Assembly: GCA_003339415.1 (NCBI GenBank)
Contig: PDHQ01000114.1
Coordinates: 1-64,000 of the forward strand
Source: Ophiocordyceps camponoti-saundersi (nom. inval.)
Lineage: Eukaryota; Ascomycota; Sordariomycetes; Hypocreales; Ophiocordycipitaceae
Direction of reading: 5' to 3'
DNA length: 64,000 nt
The notes under the pieces are model-generated. The model saw only the letters and a program-made list of their open reading frames with translations. It was not told the DNA's origin and searched no databases. Shown here one piece after another: positions 1 through 11,818 of this stretch (within the stretch, counting starts at the first letter, position 1; the number at the start of each line of letters is the position of its first letter). Position numbers and translations under genes: made by a program.

Positions 1-121
1 TTATTTTATTTTATTTTATTTTATTTTATTTTATTTTATTTTATTTTATTTTATTTTATTTTATTTTATTTTATTTTATTTTATTTTATTTTATTTTATT
101 TTATTTTATTTTATTTTATTT
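1..121. repeat. (TTATT)n microsatellite
   Basis: Twenty-four perfect copies of the pentamer TTATT run from the first base of the window to about base 121, so the tract may continue upstream. The other strand reads AATAA. It is not a TTAGGG telomere array. Because it contains no C or G, RIP cannot have altered it and its perfection says little about age. Confidence 0.97.
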
Positions 122-866
122 ATATTATTAAGTATAAAAAAATATAATATATATTAAATATATTTAATATTAAAAATTATATAATATTTAAAATAAAATT
201 ATTTTTTAATTTTTTTTATTAAAAAGTTTTTTTATATAAAATCTTATATTAATTTTTAATTAATTTTTTTTAATATATTAGTTTAAAATAAAAATAAGAA
301 ATATTTTTAATTTAAATTTATATATTTTATTTAGCTTTATTTTTTAAAAAATAAGTTTTTTTTTTAGTTTTTTATAACTAAAGTTTTAAATTAATTAATT
401 ACTTTTTAATCTTTTTTTAATTAGTTAAAATTAATTAACTAATATTTTTATTTTTAGTAACTAAATTAATTATTAACTAATTAAAGTTATTATAATATTT
501 AATTTTAATTAGTTAGTTTTAGTTTTTTATTAGTTAGTAACTTACTAAAGATTAAAAAGTTAGTTATTAGCTTTTATTTTTTTTTTAAGTTTTTAAAAAA
601 GCGGTATTAAAAACGCTTTTAAATAGTATTTTTTTATAATTTTAGCTATTTTACTTATTTTTTTATAAAAAGTTAAGGATAAAGTTTTTTTAAAAAAAGT
701 TTCTTAAAATATTAATAAGAAAAAAACCTTAATAAATTTTATAATAATAAAAAATAACTTTAAGTTATAGAAAAGTATTATTATAACTAAAAACTACTTT
801 TTTATAATTTTATTTATTTTCTTATAATTATTATAAAAATATTAATAAAAAGAATATAATTATTTT
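122..866. other. AT-rich sequence without a recognisable gene
   Basis: Almost pure A/T, with no CA and no TG that I can find. Between about 380 and 560 it is dense in short palindromic words such as TTAATTAA and TTAGTTAA. Probably a fully RIP-mutated old repeat. I see no reading frame worth reporting. Confidence 0.7.
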
Positions 867-1076
867 TATAAAAGTTTTACTAAGGTAACTATAGAAATAA
901 GCTAAAGTAAAGTTATAATTAAAGCTATCGAAGAGAGGAAGGAGAGGGGAGAGAAGCCCCCCTCCTAAGCTAGCTATATACCCCGCGCGATAACTAAGCG
1001 CTATTAGGAAAACCTAAATATATCCGCTATAATCCCCCTTATCTAGCTATAATTAGTTATAAACTAATCCCTTATA
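867..1076 (+). repeat. LTR-A copy 1, left LTR (210 bp)
   Basis: Aligns over its full length with 2433-2642 and with both LTRs of copy 2. It contains a purine run (GAAGAGAGGAAGGAGAGGGG) followed by CCCCCCTCC, a GC-richer core that survived RIP. Differences between the LTR copies are almost all C/T or G/A. Confidence 0.92.
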
Positions 1077-2432
1077 TAGCCCCCTTTTTAAGCTAGCTAA
1101 GGAGGTAAAAGCGTAGGACGGAAAAGTTATATATTACTATATTAATAAGGTACTCTATATAATCCTTAGCTAATAGCTTAATAGCCTTTATAAAAATAAA
1201 GATAAAAGGGCGGAAAAGCTCCCTTATAGCTTAAAAAATTAAACCTTAATCTTTATAAGAAAGATTCTAATAAGCTTAGAATTATAGCACCGCTTAAAAT
1301 AAGAATTTATAAACTTATATACTAATAATAAAAACTTACCTATATAGCTAATATATAAGATTAGATAATATTATATTAATTATAGAAAGCTTAGAGGATA
1401 TTTTAATTATAGTAAATAGTAAAGCTAGCTATATACTTATTACTATATATTACTAACGCTAATTTATAAGCTAAAGCGTAATATAATTACGGTATATATT
1501 TACTAATAAATCTACGCGCTTAAGCTACGCGCGGATTATCCTTATATAAAATAATATAATAAAGCTAGAAATTACCTAAGCTATAATATTTAGCGTATAC
1601 TTATCCCTCCTTACTTATTATTCCCTTAATTAAAATACTCCGAATTTACCTCTAATTACTTTACTCCGCTTATAAAAAGCTTTAATTTTAATATCCTTAT
1701 TTACTTATAAAGTTTTAAATAATTACGCTTAAAATAACTAATTTAGTTATATTAATAGTAACGCTAGCGCTTAGTAATATTAAAATAAGATTATATAAAC
1801 GCGATATTTATCGGGTTAGTAAAAAGGGGGGGCGGCAAATTAACTAGCGCGTTAGGAATATTCCCGGAATTAAATACTCTATTAAAGCCTCGGAGAAAGC
1901 TAATAAAAGCTATATATATTATAAGCTAGTTCTTATAATTTAAGCGCTTTTATAGCTTTTTACGTAGCCCGGATAAAAGTAAAATAATTTTAGTATAATT
2001 AGACTAATTTAATAATCTAGCTTCGAAAAAAGTATATTCTTATTTTATAATATATTCTCTAAAAAGCTTTAATAGCCCCTAATATATCCTAATTAAAGAA
2101 AAACCTACTTAGCGCTCCTTATAATTTTCCCTAAAAAGCTTAGAGATATACGCTAAAAAAGCTTTAAGCTAATAAGAAAAATTTATAATTATAATAATAT
2201 ATAAAAAAAATATCTATTAAAAAATACTAAGATAAGAAAAGATATAATAAAACTAGGACTTAGGCTCCTTAATTATAGCTCCGTTAATTATAAATTTAGT
2301 ATATATAATAGCTAGCTAAAAGTCTAAGCTAGAATAAGCTAAAAGTAGCTTTAATATAAGTAGAATTTAATAGCGTTCTATACTAAGATTTTATTTTTAT
2401 ATTTAGTTAGTAGTAAGAGGAGCTTTAATTAA

Positions 2433-2642
2433 TATAAAGGTCTTACTAAGGTAATTATAAAAATAAGCTAAAGTAGAGTTATAATTAAAGCTATCGAAGA
2501 GAGGAAAGAGAGGGGAGAGAAGCCCCCCTCCTAAGCTAGCTATATACCCCGCGTAATAACTAAGCGCTATCGGGAAAACCTAAATATATCCGCTATAATC
2601 CCCCTTATTTAGCTATAATTAGTTATAAACTAATCCCTTATA
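2433..2642 (+). repeat. LTR-A copy 1, right LTR (210 bp)
   Basis: Direct repeat of 867-1076 and the same length. It is followed directly by ATTTT, matching the five bases before the left LTR. Confidence 0.92.
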
Positions 2643-2647
2643 ATTTT

Positions 2648-3287
2648 AAGAATTTATTATAAATATAAAATAATTATATTTTAAAAGCTTTTAAAAATTA
2701 GTTTACTTATAATATTTTATATTATAAGGCTATTATTTTTTTATTTTTAAATAAATTATTAAAAAAAATAATAAATATTTTATTTATTACTTTATATTAA
2801 ATATTAAAATAATTAATATATTTTTTTAAAGCTTAATTAAAGAAAAAAAATAATTTATAAATTTAATAAAAAAAAGTCTTTTTTATATAATATCTTTTTT
2901 TAGCTTAGTAAGCTTATTATAGCCTTAATTATAAATTAATTTTTAATTTTTACTTTTTTTTTCTTATTTAGTTTTATTTTAATATAATAAATTATAATAT
3001 AAATAAAATTTTTATTTTTAAAAAAAAACTTTTCTAATAATAATATTAATAATATAAATTAAACCTTTTATAGTAATAAGTTTTCTAAGCTTTCTTATAA
3101 GATTTTTTACTTTAAATTATAATTATTACTTTACTTTTATTTATAATATTATTTTTAAAAGATTTCTCTTATTTAAATAAAAACTTAAAAAAAAGCTAAT
3201 AATTACCTTATAATTATAAAAAGAGTATAGCTTATAACTTAATAAAATATATATTTTTTCCTTATTTAATTCCTTTTTACTTTTTTT
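2648..3287. other. AT-rich spacer between LTR-A copies
   Basis: Very AT-rich sequence into which the two LTR-A copies inserted. It has no open frame, repeat or RNA gene that I can support. The last five bases (TTTTT) are the left duplication of copy 2. Confidence 0.6.
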
Positions 3288-3497
3288 TATAATAGTTTTA
3301 CTAAGGCGGCTATAAAAGTAAGCTAAAGTAATATTATAATTAAAGCTATCGAAGAGAGGAAAGAGAGGGGAGAGAAGCCCCCCTCCTAAGCTAGCTATAT
3401 ACCCCGCGTAATAACTAAGCGCTATCGGGAAAACCTAAATATATCCGCTATAATCCCCCCTATTTAGCTATAATTAGTTATAAACTAATCCCTTATA
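3288..3497 (+). repeat. LTR-A copy 2, left LTR
   Basis: A 210-bp direct repeat of 4857-5066, sharing the same purine-rich core as copy 1. Confidence 0.92.
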
Positions 3498-4856
3498 TAG
3501 CCCCCTTTTTAAGCTAGCTAAGAAAATAAAAGCGTAGGACGGAAAAATTATATATTATTATATTAATAAAATACTCTATATAGTCCCTAGCTAATAGCTT
3601 AATAGCTTTCGTAAAGATAAAGATAAAAAGGCGGAAAAGCTCCCTTATAGCTTAAAGAATTAAACCTCGATTTTTATAAAAAAGATTTTAATAAGCTTAA
3701 AATTATAGTATTACTTAAAGTAAGAAAAGATAAACTTATATATTAGTAATAAAAACTTATATATATAGCTAATATATAGAATTAAATAATATTATACTAG
3801 TTATAGGAAGCTTAAAAAATACTTTAATTATAGTAAATAGTAAAGCTAGCTATATATTAATCGCTATATACTACTAGCGCTAATTTATAAGCTAAGGCGT
3901 AATATAATTATAATATATATTTACTAATAAATCTACGCGCTTAAGCTACGCGCGGACTATCCTTATATAAGGTAATATAATAAAGCTAGAAATTATTTAA
4001 GCTATAATATTTCATATATACTTATCTTTTTTTACTTATTATCCCTTTAATTAAAACTTTCTAAAGCTATATTTAATTTACTTACTTCGCTTATATTAAG
4101 CCTTAACTTTAATACTCTTATCTATTTATAAAATTTTAGATAATTACGCTTAAAATAACCGATTTAGTTATAATAATAATAACGCTATTACTTAATAATA
4201 CTTAAAAAGTAAAAAGTTATAAATAAAATATTTATTAAATTAGCTATAAAAGGGGGCGGTAAATTAACTAACGCGTTAAGAATATTCTTAAAATTAAATA
4301 CTTTATTAAAGCTTTAAAGAAAGCTAGTAAAAGCTATATATATTATAAGCTAGTTTTTATAATCTAAGCGCTTTTATAACTCCTTATATAGCCCGGATAA
4401 GAGTAGAATAATCTTAGCGTAGTTAAACTAATATAATAACTTAGCTTTAAAAAGGGAAAACTTCTACCTTATAATATATTTTCTAAGGGCTTCTAATAGC
4501 CCTTAATATATCTTAATTAAGGAAAAACTTATATAGCGCTCCTTATAACTCTCCCCGAAAAGCTCGGAGATATATACTAAAAAAGCTTTAAGCTAAAAAG
4601 AAAAATCTATAATTATAATAATATATAGAAAAAATATTTACTAGAAAATACCGAGATAAGAAAAGATATAATAAAACTAAGACTTAGGCTCCTTAATTAT
4701 AGCTCTATTAATAGTAAATTTAGTATATATAGCAGCTAGCTAAGAATCTTAGCTAAAATAAGCTAAAAGCGGCTTTAATATAGGTAAAATTTAATAGCGT
4801 TTTATATTTAAATCTTACTTTTATATTCGGTTAGCGGTAAGAGGAGCTTTAATTAA

Positions 4857-5066
4857 TATAATAGTCTTATTAAGGCGGCTATAAAAATAAGCTAAAATAG
4901 TATTATAATTAAAGCTATCGGAGAGAGGAAAGAGAGGGGAGAGAAGCCCCCCTCCTAAGCTAGCTATATACCCCGCGCGATAACTAAGCGTTATAGGGAA
5001 GACTTAAATATATTCGCTATAATCCCCCTTATCTAGCTATAATTAGTTATAAACTAATCCCTTATA
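4857..5066 (+). repeat. LTR-A copy 2, right LTR
   Basis: A 210-bp direct repeat of 3288-3497. One GAAGAG to GGAGAG difference and several C/T changes separate it from the other copies. Confidence 0.92.
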
Positions 5067-5071
5067 TTTTT

Positions 5072-5556
5072 ATATTTTATATATAAAATATATTAAACTA
5101 AGAGAATAAATAGCTATTTTTTATAATTACTTTTATAATTTAAATAATATAATATTAATTTAAAAATAAAGCTTATAAAAAGATAAGTAAGCTTTAAAAG
5201 CGAAAGTAAAGTTTATTTTATTTTTAAGTTATATTTTATCTTACTTTATTTTTTTTTTTAAATTTTATAAGTTATAAAAAGTTTTTTACTTTATAAAAGG
5301 TTTTTAGTATATAGTATATACTTTAGTTAATAGTAAAAGTATATTTTTATTTTATTTAAAAATTTATTTAAAATAAATAAAAAATAGCTAAAAAGTTTTT
5401 AAAAAATATATAAAATAGCTTAAGCTATAATAAATATTATATTTTTTTTCTATACTTTTTTATTACTTATTCTTAGTTTTTTTTATAAGTTAAGATAAGA
5501 AAGCTTTTAATATTTACCCCTTTTTATAAGTAATATAAGGTTTTAAGTAAACTTTT
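5072..5556. other. AT-rich spacer
   Basis: Low-GC sequence with short palindromes (for example TATATAGTATATAC near 5318-5332). No gene, repeat unit or element end recognised. Confidence 0.55.
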
Positions 5557-5570
5557 AAACTTTATTATTA

Positions 5571-7435
5571 CTATAACTTTTATATATTCTATAAACTCCG
5601 CGCTTATAATAACGCGGATATAGACTTCTTATTCTTATATTATAAGCAAACTCTGCTCCCTTTATTACCTTATAATAATAGCTAGCCGCGCTTAAAGCGA
5701 CTTCGGGGGGGAGGGTAATATTATATAAGTTAATTATAACTACGAAAATTTTTTACTTAAAATATAGCTTTACTCTAAATTATAATAATTTTAAACTTAA
5801 AAACTTACTATACTTATTACCTTATTAGAAGCTAAAGTAAATATTAATAAGATTATTTTAGAAAATACTTTTATTTTTATATAAATAATTATTAAATAAA
5901 TAGCGGAGTTTAAAAAAGTTTAAGGAAATACCCCCTTTACTTTAACTTTATTAGTTAATAATATTTTTTTAGCTATTATAGCTATAGTCTCTTTTTTTTT
6001 ATAGCTTCTAAAAAAGCAAAACTTCTTTAATATAAGCTATAATTATAGCTAAAGCGCTAAAGAAAATTATTAAAAAGTAAATTTCTAAATAATATAAGTA
6101 ATAGCTTATAATTTATTTTAATTTTATAGCTACTCCGCTTTAAGTTTAAAGCTTTAAGGTAATTATAATAAATATTAACTATAAACTTTATAAGTAAAGC
6201 TAAGCTTTTATAATAAGGAAATTACTTAGTAATAATATTATAATAATATTTTAAAATACTATTTATAAGCTTTAGTTTAATTTAAAATAATTTTATATTA
6301 TTTTTAAAGAAATAGTATACTTAATCGGTAAAAGTTATACTCTTATTATAAAAAATATACTAATATAGTCCTTATAATAAAATAATAAGGAAGCTTTTAA
6401 AAAAAATTAAGTTATTAAATAAGGTTTTAATAATATAATTATATATAAAAAGATATTATTTTAAAACTTAGCGGAGTTTCTTAATAATTATTATTAATAA
6501 TATAATAAATATAAACTAGATTTATAATAAAAATATAATAATATAAGCGGAGATTTTTAATATTAAATTATATATATTAAAAATCTAATTTTAATAATAT
6601 TTTAAATATTATTAATTTAAATATATTATTAAATATTATATAATAAAGCTTTAATATAGTAAATATTTTACTATTTTATATATAAAAAGTAAATTCGCTT
6701 ATTTTATAGCTTATAGGAAAAAATTATATTATTACCTTTTTTATTAAAAATTTTACCTTAAGTAAAGTTAACTTTACCTTAAAATAAAAATAATATAAGA
6801 TTAGGCGAAAAATATATATATTACCTAACTTTAAAAAGTTTATAAATTAGAATTTTATATATATTACCTTTTCTTTTTCCTTTTTAGCGCTAACTAGAAA
6901 TCAATAATAGCTAAGGCGGAAACGCTAAAAAGCGAATATAATAATACCTCCTTTTTTAACTCTAATTTTATACTTATTTATAGCTTTACTATAATAATTT
7001 AGCTATTTTTTAAAATTAGCTATTATAAAATTTATTATAAGATAATAAAACTTTTATATATTCCTAAGCTATATTAATAAAATTTTAATAAATTAAATTA
7101 TTAAGGCCGCTTTAATTAAATATAAGAATTTAGTTTATAGCGATAATAATAGCTAAAAAAATAAGTAAGCTATATAAACTTTATATTAAACTTAATTTAT
7201 ACGTATTTTTACTATTATAAAGTCCGCTTTAAGGGAAATATTAGCTTTTAAATTATTAGTTAATACCTAACTTATTAAATATATAAAGTATTAGGTATAG
7301 GCGGGGTCTAACTTAAAGCTAAGGTAATACTTAAAAGGAGAGCTTTACTCTAAGTTCTCTAGTTTTTCCCCTTCTTAGAATATATATAAGATAGTTTTAA
7401 GCTATATAAAGTATATTAGCGTATAAATTATTATT
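5571..7435 (+). mobile_element. NL-B copy I, complete ~1.86-kb non-LTR-like element
   Basis: First of seven NL-B copies in the window. It starts at CTATAACTTTTATATATTC and ends after AGCGTATAAATTATTA. Flanks carry a 14-bp duplication with one mismatch (5557-5570 and 7436-7449, AAAC[T/G]TTATTATTA). It has no terminal inverted repeats and no LTRs. Just inside the left end is a hairpin, CCGCG...CGCGG. Near the right end lies a conserved block with TTTACTCTAAGTTCTC...TTTTTCC followed by TTTTAAGCTATATAAAG, related to the 3' ends of LINE-C and LINE-F. The family keeps one plus-strand frame of roughly 400 codons, recognisable across copies, which I cannot assign. Confidence 0.85.
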
Positions 7436-7449
7436 AAACGTTATTATTA

Positions 7450-7833
7450 AAAAATATTTTAAAAATATAAAGAAAATATATTTTAGAAAAGTAAGTTTAT
7501 AACTAAATATATAATATAAGGTATTTTTTTAAATATATTATTAAATACCTTTACTTACTTTCCTTATATTTAGAAAAACTTATAAAGTTTCTTTTTTTAA
7601 TAATTTAATAATTTTATAAGATAACCTTAACTTTAAATTTTTCTTTAATTTTTAATTATAATATAATAAAGATAAGAGAGGTATTTTAAAAAAGCTTTTT
7701 CCCTAAAAAGTTAAATAGCGCTTACTACTTTTAGCTTAGCTTTTTTAATATTTTTAAAATAAAAATTATAATTTTAATATATTAAAAAGCTATTTCTAAT
7801 CCTTCCTCTTTTTCTTAATATAATAATAATAAT
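7450..7833. other. AT-rich spacer with a short hairpin
   Basis: No gene seen. A 9-bp stem (AAGGTATTT at 7518-7526, AAATACCTT at 7543-7551) flanks a 16-base loop. The rest is low-complexity AT-rich sequence between two NL-B copies. Confidence 0.5.
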
Positions 7834-7914
7834 AATAAATTATATACTAATATACTTAATAATAAACTATATATTAATATACTTAATAATAAATTATATA
7901 TTAATATACTTAAT
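7834..7914. repeat. 27-bp tandem repeat, three copies
   Basis: Three adjacent 27-base units (7834-7860, 7861-7887, 7888-7914), nearly identical, with only C/T differences. Read on the minus strand, each unit closely matches the last bases of NL-B (AAGTATATTAGCGTATAAAT...). It sits directly against the left end of NL-B II, so it looks like a reiterated inverted copy of the element's own terminus. Confidence 0.85.
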
Positions 7915-9242
7915 ATTAAAAACTTTTATATATTTTATAAATTCCGCGCTTATAATAACGCGGATATAAACTTATTATTTTTATATTATAAGTAAACTCT
8001 GCTCCCTTTATTACCTTATAGCTATAATAAGTAATACTTAGAGTAATATTAAAAGGGAGGGTAACGCTATATAAGTTAATTATAACTATAAAAGTTTTTT
8101 ACTTAAATTATAATTTCACTCTAAATTATAATAATCTTAAACTTAAAAGTTTATTAATTTTATTATTTTATTAAAAGCTAAAGTAAATATTAATAAAATT
8201 ATTAAAAAAATACTTTTATTTTTATATAGGTAATTATTAAATAAATAGTAAAGTTTAAAGAGGTTTAGGGAGGCGCTTTTTTACTTAAACTTTATTAGTT
8301 AGTAATATTTTTTTAGCTATTATAGCTATAATTTCCTCTCTTTTTTATAGCTTTAGAGGAAATAAAACTCCTTTTATATAAGCTATAATTATAATTAAAG
8401 CGCTAAAAAAGTTATTAAAAAATAAGTTTTTAAATAATATAAGTAATAGCTTATAATTTACTTTAACTTTATTATTATTTTACTTTAAGCTTAAAGCTTT
8501 AAAATAATTATAATAAATATAAATTATAAATTTTATAAGTAAAGCTAAGCTTTTATAATAAGGAAATTACCTAATAATAATATTATAATAATATTTTAAA
8601 GTGCTATTTATAAGCTTTAATTTAATTTAAAATAGCTTTATATAGCTTTTAGGAAAAAAGTATACTTAACTAATAAAAGTTATACTTTTATTATAAAAAG
8701 GATATTAATATAAGCTTTATAATAAAGTAATAAGAAAGCTTTTTAAAAAAGATTAAGTTTTTAAATAAAGTTTTAATAATATATATTTATATAAAAAGAT
8801 ATTATCTAAAGATTTAGTAAAATTCTTTAATAATTATTATTAATAATATAATAAATATAAGCTAAATTTATAATAAAAGTATAATAATATAATAATATAA
8901 GTAGAGATTTTTAATATTAAACTATATATATTAAAAATCTAACTTTAATAATATTTTAAATATTATTAATTTAAATATAATATTATATATTATATAATAA
9001 AGCTATAATATAATAAATATTTCGCTGCTTTTTATATAAAAGGTAAGATTACTTACCTTATAACTTATAGGAAGAGATTATATTATTATTTTTTTTATTA
9101 AAAAGCTTATTTTAAGTAAAGTTAACTTTACTTTAAAATAAGAGCAGTATAGGACCGGGCAAAAATATATATATTTTTTAATTTTAAAAGTTTATAAATT
9201 AGAACTTTATATATACTGCCTCTTTTCCCCTTTTAATATTAA
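7915..9242 (+). mobile_element. NL-B copy II, segment 1 (5' part)
   Basis: Left 1.33 kb of an old NL-B. It begins with TTTTATATATTTTATAAATTCCGCGC and runs colinear with the other copies until a truncated LINE-C breaks it. The 9-base target TAATATTAA (9234-9242) recurs at 11557-11565, after the LINE. The copy continues at 11557-11818, 13691-13846 and 28679-28831. The four pieces minus duplications add up to about 1.86 kb, the family length. Confidence 0.88.
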
Positions 9243-11556
9243 ATAAAATATAGACTAGCCCCGAGCTAGCGGTAAGATATAAGCGACGCGACTTCGATAC
9301 TCGACTTTATAACGAGTAGCTCCTCCGCTAGCACTCTAAGAAGGGAAGGTTAAAGAAACACGGGTAGTTATATAGCTACTTCGTAAATAAGCTACTATAA
9401 CTTAAAGCTAGCTCTGCTTTTCGTATATATAAGAGACTCCCTAAGTTCGTTAGTATAGTATTTATATAGCTTAGGACTAGATATATTAGACTTAATTCGT
9501 TTCTCTAAGCTTATAAGGTGCCTAAGGTAATATCGAGGTAATACCTTTATAATAATAATAATAAAATAATCTTTTATATTTTTATTAACTATATTTTTAC
9601 TTATAAAAATAAGGGCCTTTTTAACGCTAACTAGCGTCTAATATAAGATTAGTAAAACCTTATTAGGGCGCTTAATAACTTATAATTTATAGTATAACTT
9701 ATATATTTATTTCTTTTACTAAAAAGGCTTCCCTAGTTTAACCTTATATTATTATTTTATAAAAAAAAGGAGAATAAAGATACTAACCTTAGAATAGATA
9801 TATAATAATTATTATATAATAATATATTTATATTTTTTATTTTACTAACCGCTTACTTAGCTCTAAGTCTTAACTATTTTAATTATATATAAAAAACTAA
9901 TTTAACTACGCGAAATATAGGAATATTTATAATTATTATAGCTATAATTATAGCTATAGCTATATTTATATCCTCGCTAATATTTATAACTTAAAATAGG
10001 AGTCGCTAGCTCTTATTATTTTTTACTAAATATAATATAGTTATTAGCTAGCGTTATAAAATTTTTATTATTAAAATACTTCTTAATAAGATTATTTTAA
10101 ATAAAATTAGAAATCTCCTTATAAAAAGGTAGCTTAATAATATTATAAGCGCTTATAAAGCTTTTAATAATTACGGGAGCTTTCTTTATAATAAAAATAG
10201 GAGTAATATTAAATATAATAAACTTATTAGCTTCTAACTCTAACTTAAACTTAATAAATACTAAAGTAGAAAAAGTTTTAATTATAAGCGGAGAAGTAAT
10301 AAAGATAAGAGGGCGGTTATATAGCGAAGAAGTCTTTTATAAAGCTACCTCGTTCTTAGCCGCGTAGTAGATATAGCATAACTTATCCGTTACCTAATTA
10401 TAAAAGTTAATTAATTATATATAAAAGATACGCTATTTTTAAGTTTATATTATAATAGTTATAATAAGTTAGTTAACGCTAGTTAAATTTTTAGTTACTT
10501 TAATAATAAGATCTTCGCTAAGGGCGGGAAATAATAAGCTTTAAAGTAGTATATAGCTAGCGGCCGCTTAAATAACTTAATTAGTATAGGAGCTATTATA
10601 ACGCGTAATAGCGTAAGTCTCTTTAACGCGCTAAATAGTATTTTTCTACTATCTTTATTAATATAAGATTTATTTTAAACTTATTATAACTTTAATTTTA
10701 ACTTACTAACTAAGAGTTATAATTAAAGCTTAGCTTATAAGCTACTTTAATTATAGCGTAAATAGCTTTTATTATAGCGGGATTAGTAATTAGCTTATAT
10801 TTAGTATAATTATTTATATACTTTATATAGGATATACTAAGCTAGTTTACTTTAATTATTAGTAAGTTTAGGTGCGTATTAAGGCTAAATACTTACTATA
10901 CTATACTTAGTAAAAATCTTTAAAGCTTATAAGCGTACTAATATAACTAATATAAAATATATCGCGGGGGTAATCTTTTTTAATAAGTATTTTACTTCTA
11001 GTATAAGTTAGCTATAAATAATATATATACTTATAAAAACTACTTATATAATTAATTTTATTAAAATTACTAATTTAATAATAGCTTACCTACGCTAGTA
11101 AAAATATACCCCCCTCTTTCTTATATACCCTTAAGCCTTAAGTTACTAATTTATAAAAATAACTTCCTAATTAAAAAAGCTTTATAAAGAGGTATATATT
11201 TAAATATATATTATATATATAAAAAATATATAGCTATATACTAAGGGGTTAAAAGGTATATATTAAGGCCTTAAAGGGGTATATACTAGCTTATATAGGT
11301 AATATATACTACTACTCTTTTTATCTTTCCTTATCTTATCTTTCTTTCCTTATCTTTCCTTATATTATATAATATTACTATAGCTAATAGCTACTTCCTT
11401 TATACGCGTTACGTATCCTACCTAGCCCTAAGCTAGCCGCGGTCTTACCGCGCTATAGGGGGTTTTACCTCCTATAGGAGGGTTTTTCCTACCCGATATA
11501 TTATCGAGGTTCTAGCAGCTTCTATAGCTATTAGCGTAATAATATAATAATAATAA
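9243..11556 (+). mobile_element. LINE-C copy 2, 5'-truncated (2.3 kb)
   Basis: Corresponds to the last 2.35 kb of the full LINE-C at 37744-44475, starting at the equivalent of about 42124. 5' truncation is the expected product of target-primed reverse transcription. It carries the end of ORF2 (a Cys/His-rich C-terminal region), then the long 3' region, and ends in a (TAA)n-type tail at about 11540-11556. The duplication TAATATTAA flanks it. Near the tail is a perfect 14-bp palindrome, CCTCCTATAGGAGG (11468-11481), between GGGGGTTTTA and GTTTTTCCTAC blocks shared with the full copy. Confidence 0.88.
9843..11096 (-). pseudogene. Conserved minus-strand frame in the LINE-C 3' region (copy 2)
   Basis: On the minus strand, opposite to the LINE, the 3' region holds a frame that aligns residue by residue with the one in the full copy. 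Shared words are YKEISN, KFKLE.EANK, and a terminal VSG followed by a stop at 9845-9847. About 110 codons around 9990-10350 have a single stop, and that stop is also present in the other copy. Further upstream the frame is more broken and may shift. The near-terminal part is rich in Tyr codons that could be His before RIP (CAC/CAT to TAC/TAT). I do not recognise the product. The opposite plus frame is also fairly open but gives a very hydrophobic peptide, so I favour the minus strand. Confidence 0.4.
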
Positions 11557-11818
11557 TAATATTAATTAAAGCTTAGTAATAATTAAAGTAAAAATGCTAA
11601 AAAGTAAATATAATAATATTTTTGCTAACTTTTTTTTTAAATTTATTTATAATTCCGCTATAATAATCTAGCTATTTTCTTATATTAGTTATTATAAGGC
11701 TTATTATAAAATAGTAAAACTTTTATATATTCTTAAATTATATTAATAAGGCTTTAATTAATTAGATTATTAAAGCTATTTTAATTAAATATAAGAATTT
11801 AATTTATAATAATAATAA
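11557..11818 (+). mobile_element. NL-B copy II, segment 2
   Basis: Resumes NL-B after the LINE-C insertion and is colinear with 30306-30560 of copy IV. It ends in an AATAATAATAA stretch that is part of the element, where NL-B III inserted. Confidence 0.85.

Larger units (their letters stand above)
867..2642 (+). mobile_element. LTR-A copy 1, short LTR retrotransposon
   Basis: A 1,776-bp element with two 210-bp direct repeats (867-1076 and 2433-2642) and a perfect 5-bp target-site duplication ATTTT (862-866 and 2643-2647). The repeat ends read TATAA...TTATA, which fits an original TGTAA...TTACA after RIP. A purine run (AAGAGGAGC) lies about 10 bases before the right LTR and is a candidate polypurine tract. 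The 1.36-kb interior is far too short for gag-pol, and I recognise no RT or integrase. It keeps one fairly open plus-strand frame around 1826-2060 (starting GGGKLTSALG), so a gag-only (TR-GAG) or otherwise non-autonomous type is possible. Strand is assigned from the purine run. Confidence 0.9.
3288..5066 (+). mobile_element. LTR-A copy 2, short LTR retrotransposon
   Basis: A second 1,779-bp element in the same orientation as copy 1 and colinear with it throughout. LTRs lie at 3288-3497 and 4857-5066, each 210 bp. The 5-bp duplication is TTTTT (3283-3287 and 5067-5071), which is weak because it sits in poly-T. Ends are again TATAA...TTATA, and the same purine run (AAGAGGAGC) precedes the right LTR. 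The TSD differs from that of copy 1, so this is an independent insertion and not a tandem duplication. The interior is corrupted by RIP in the same way as in copy 1. Confidence 0.9.

Noticed and set aside
1..121. Telomere array
   Set aside because: The unit is TTATT, not TTAGGG or a known fungal variant, and no G-rich strand exists.
122..866. Centromere core
   Set aside because: AT richness alone is not enough; there is no satellite or positional evidence in this window.
3283..5071. LTR-A copies as one tandem duplication
   Set aside because: Each copy has its own pair of LTRs and a different flanking duplication.
5571..7435. NL-B as a MITE or DNA transposon
   Set aside because: The two ends are not inverted repeats, duplications are 14-15 bp, and the element is followed by an ATT-type tail.
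9243..11556. LINE-C2 as a separate full-length 2.3-kb element
   Set aside because: It aligns from its first bases with the interior of LINE-C ORF2 and shares the same 3' end, so 5' truncation explains it.
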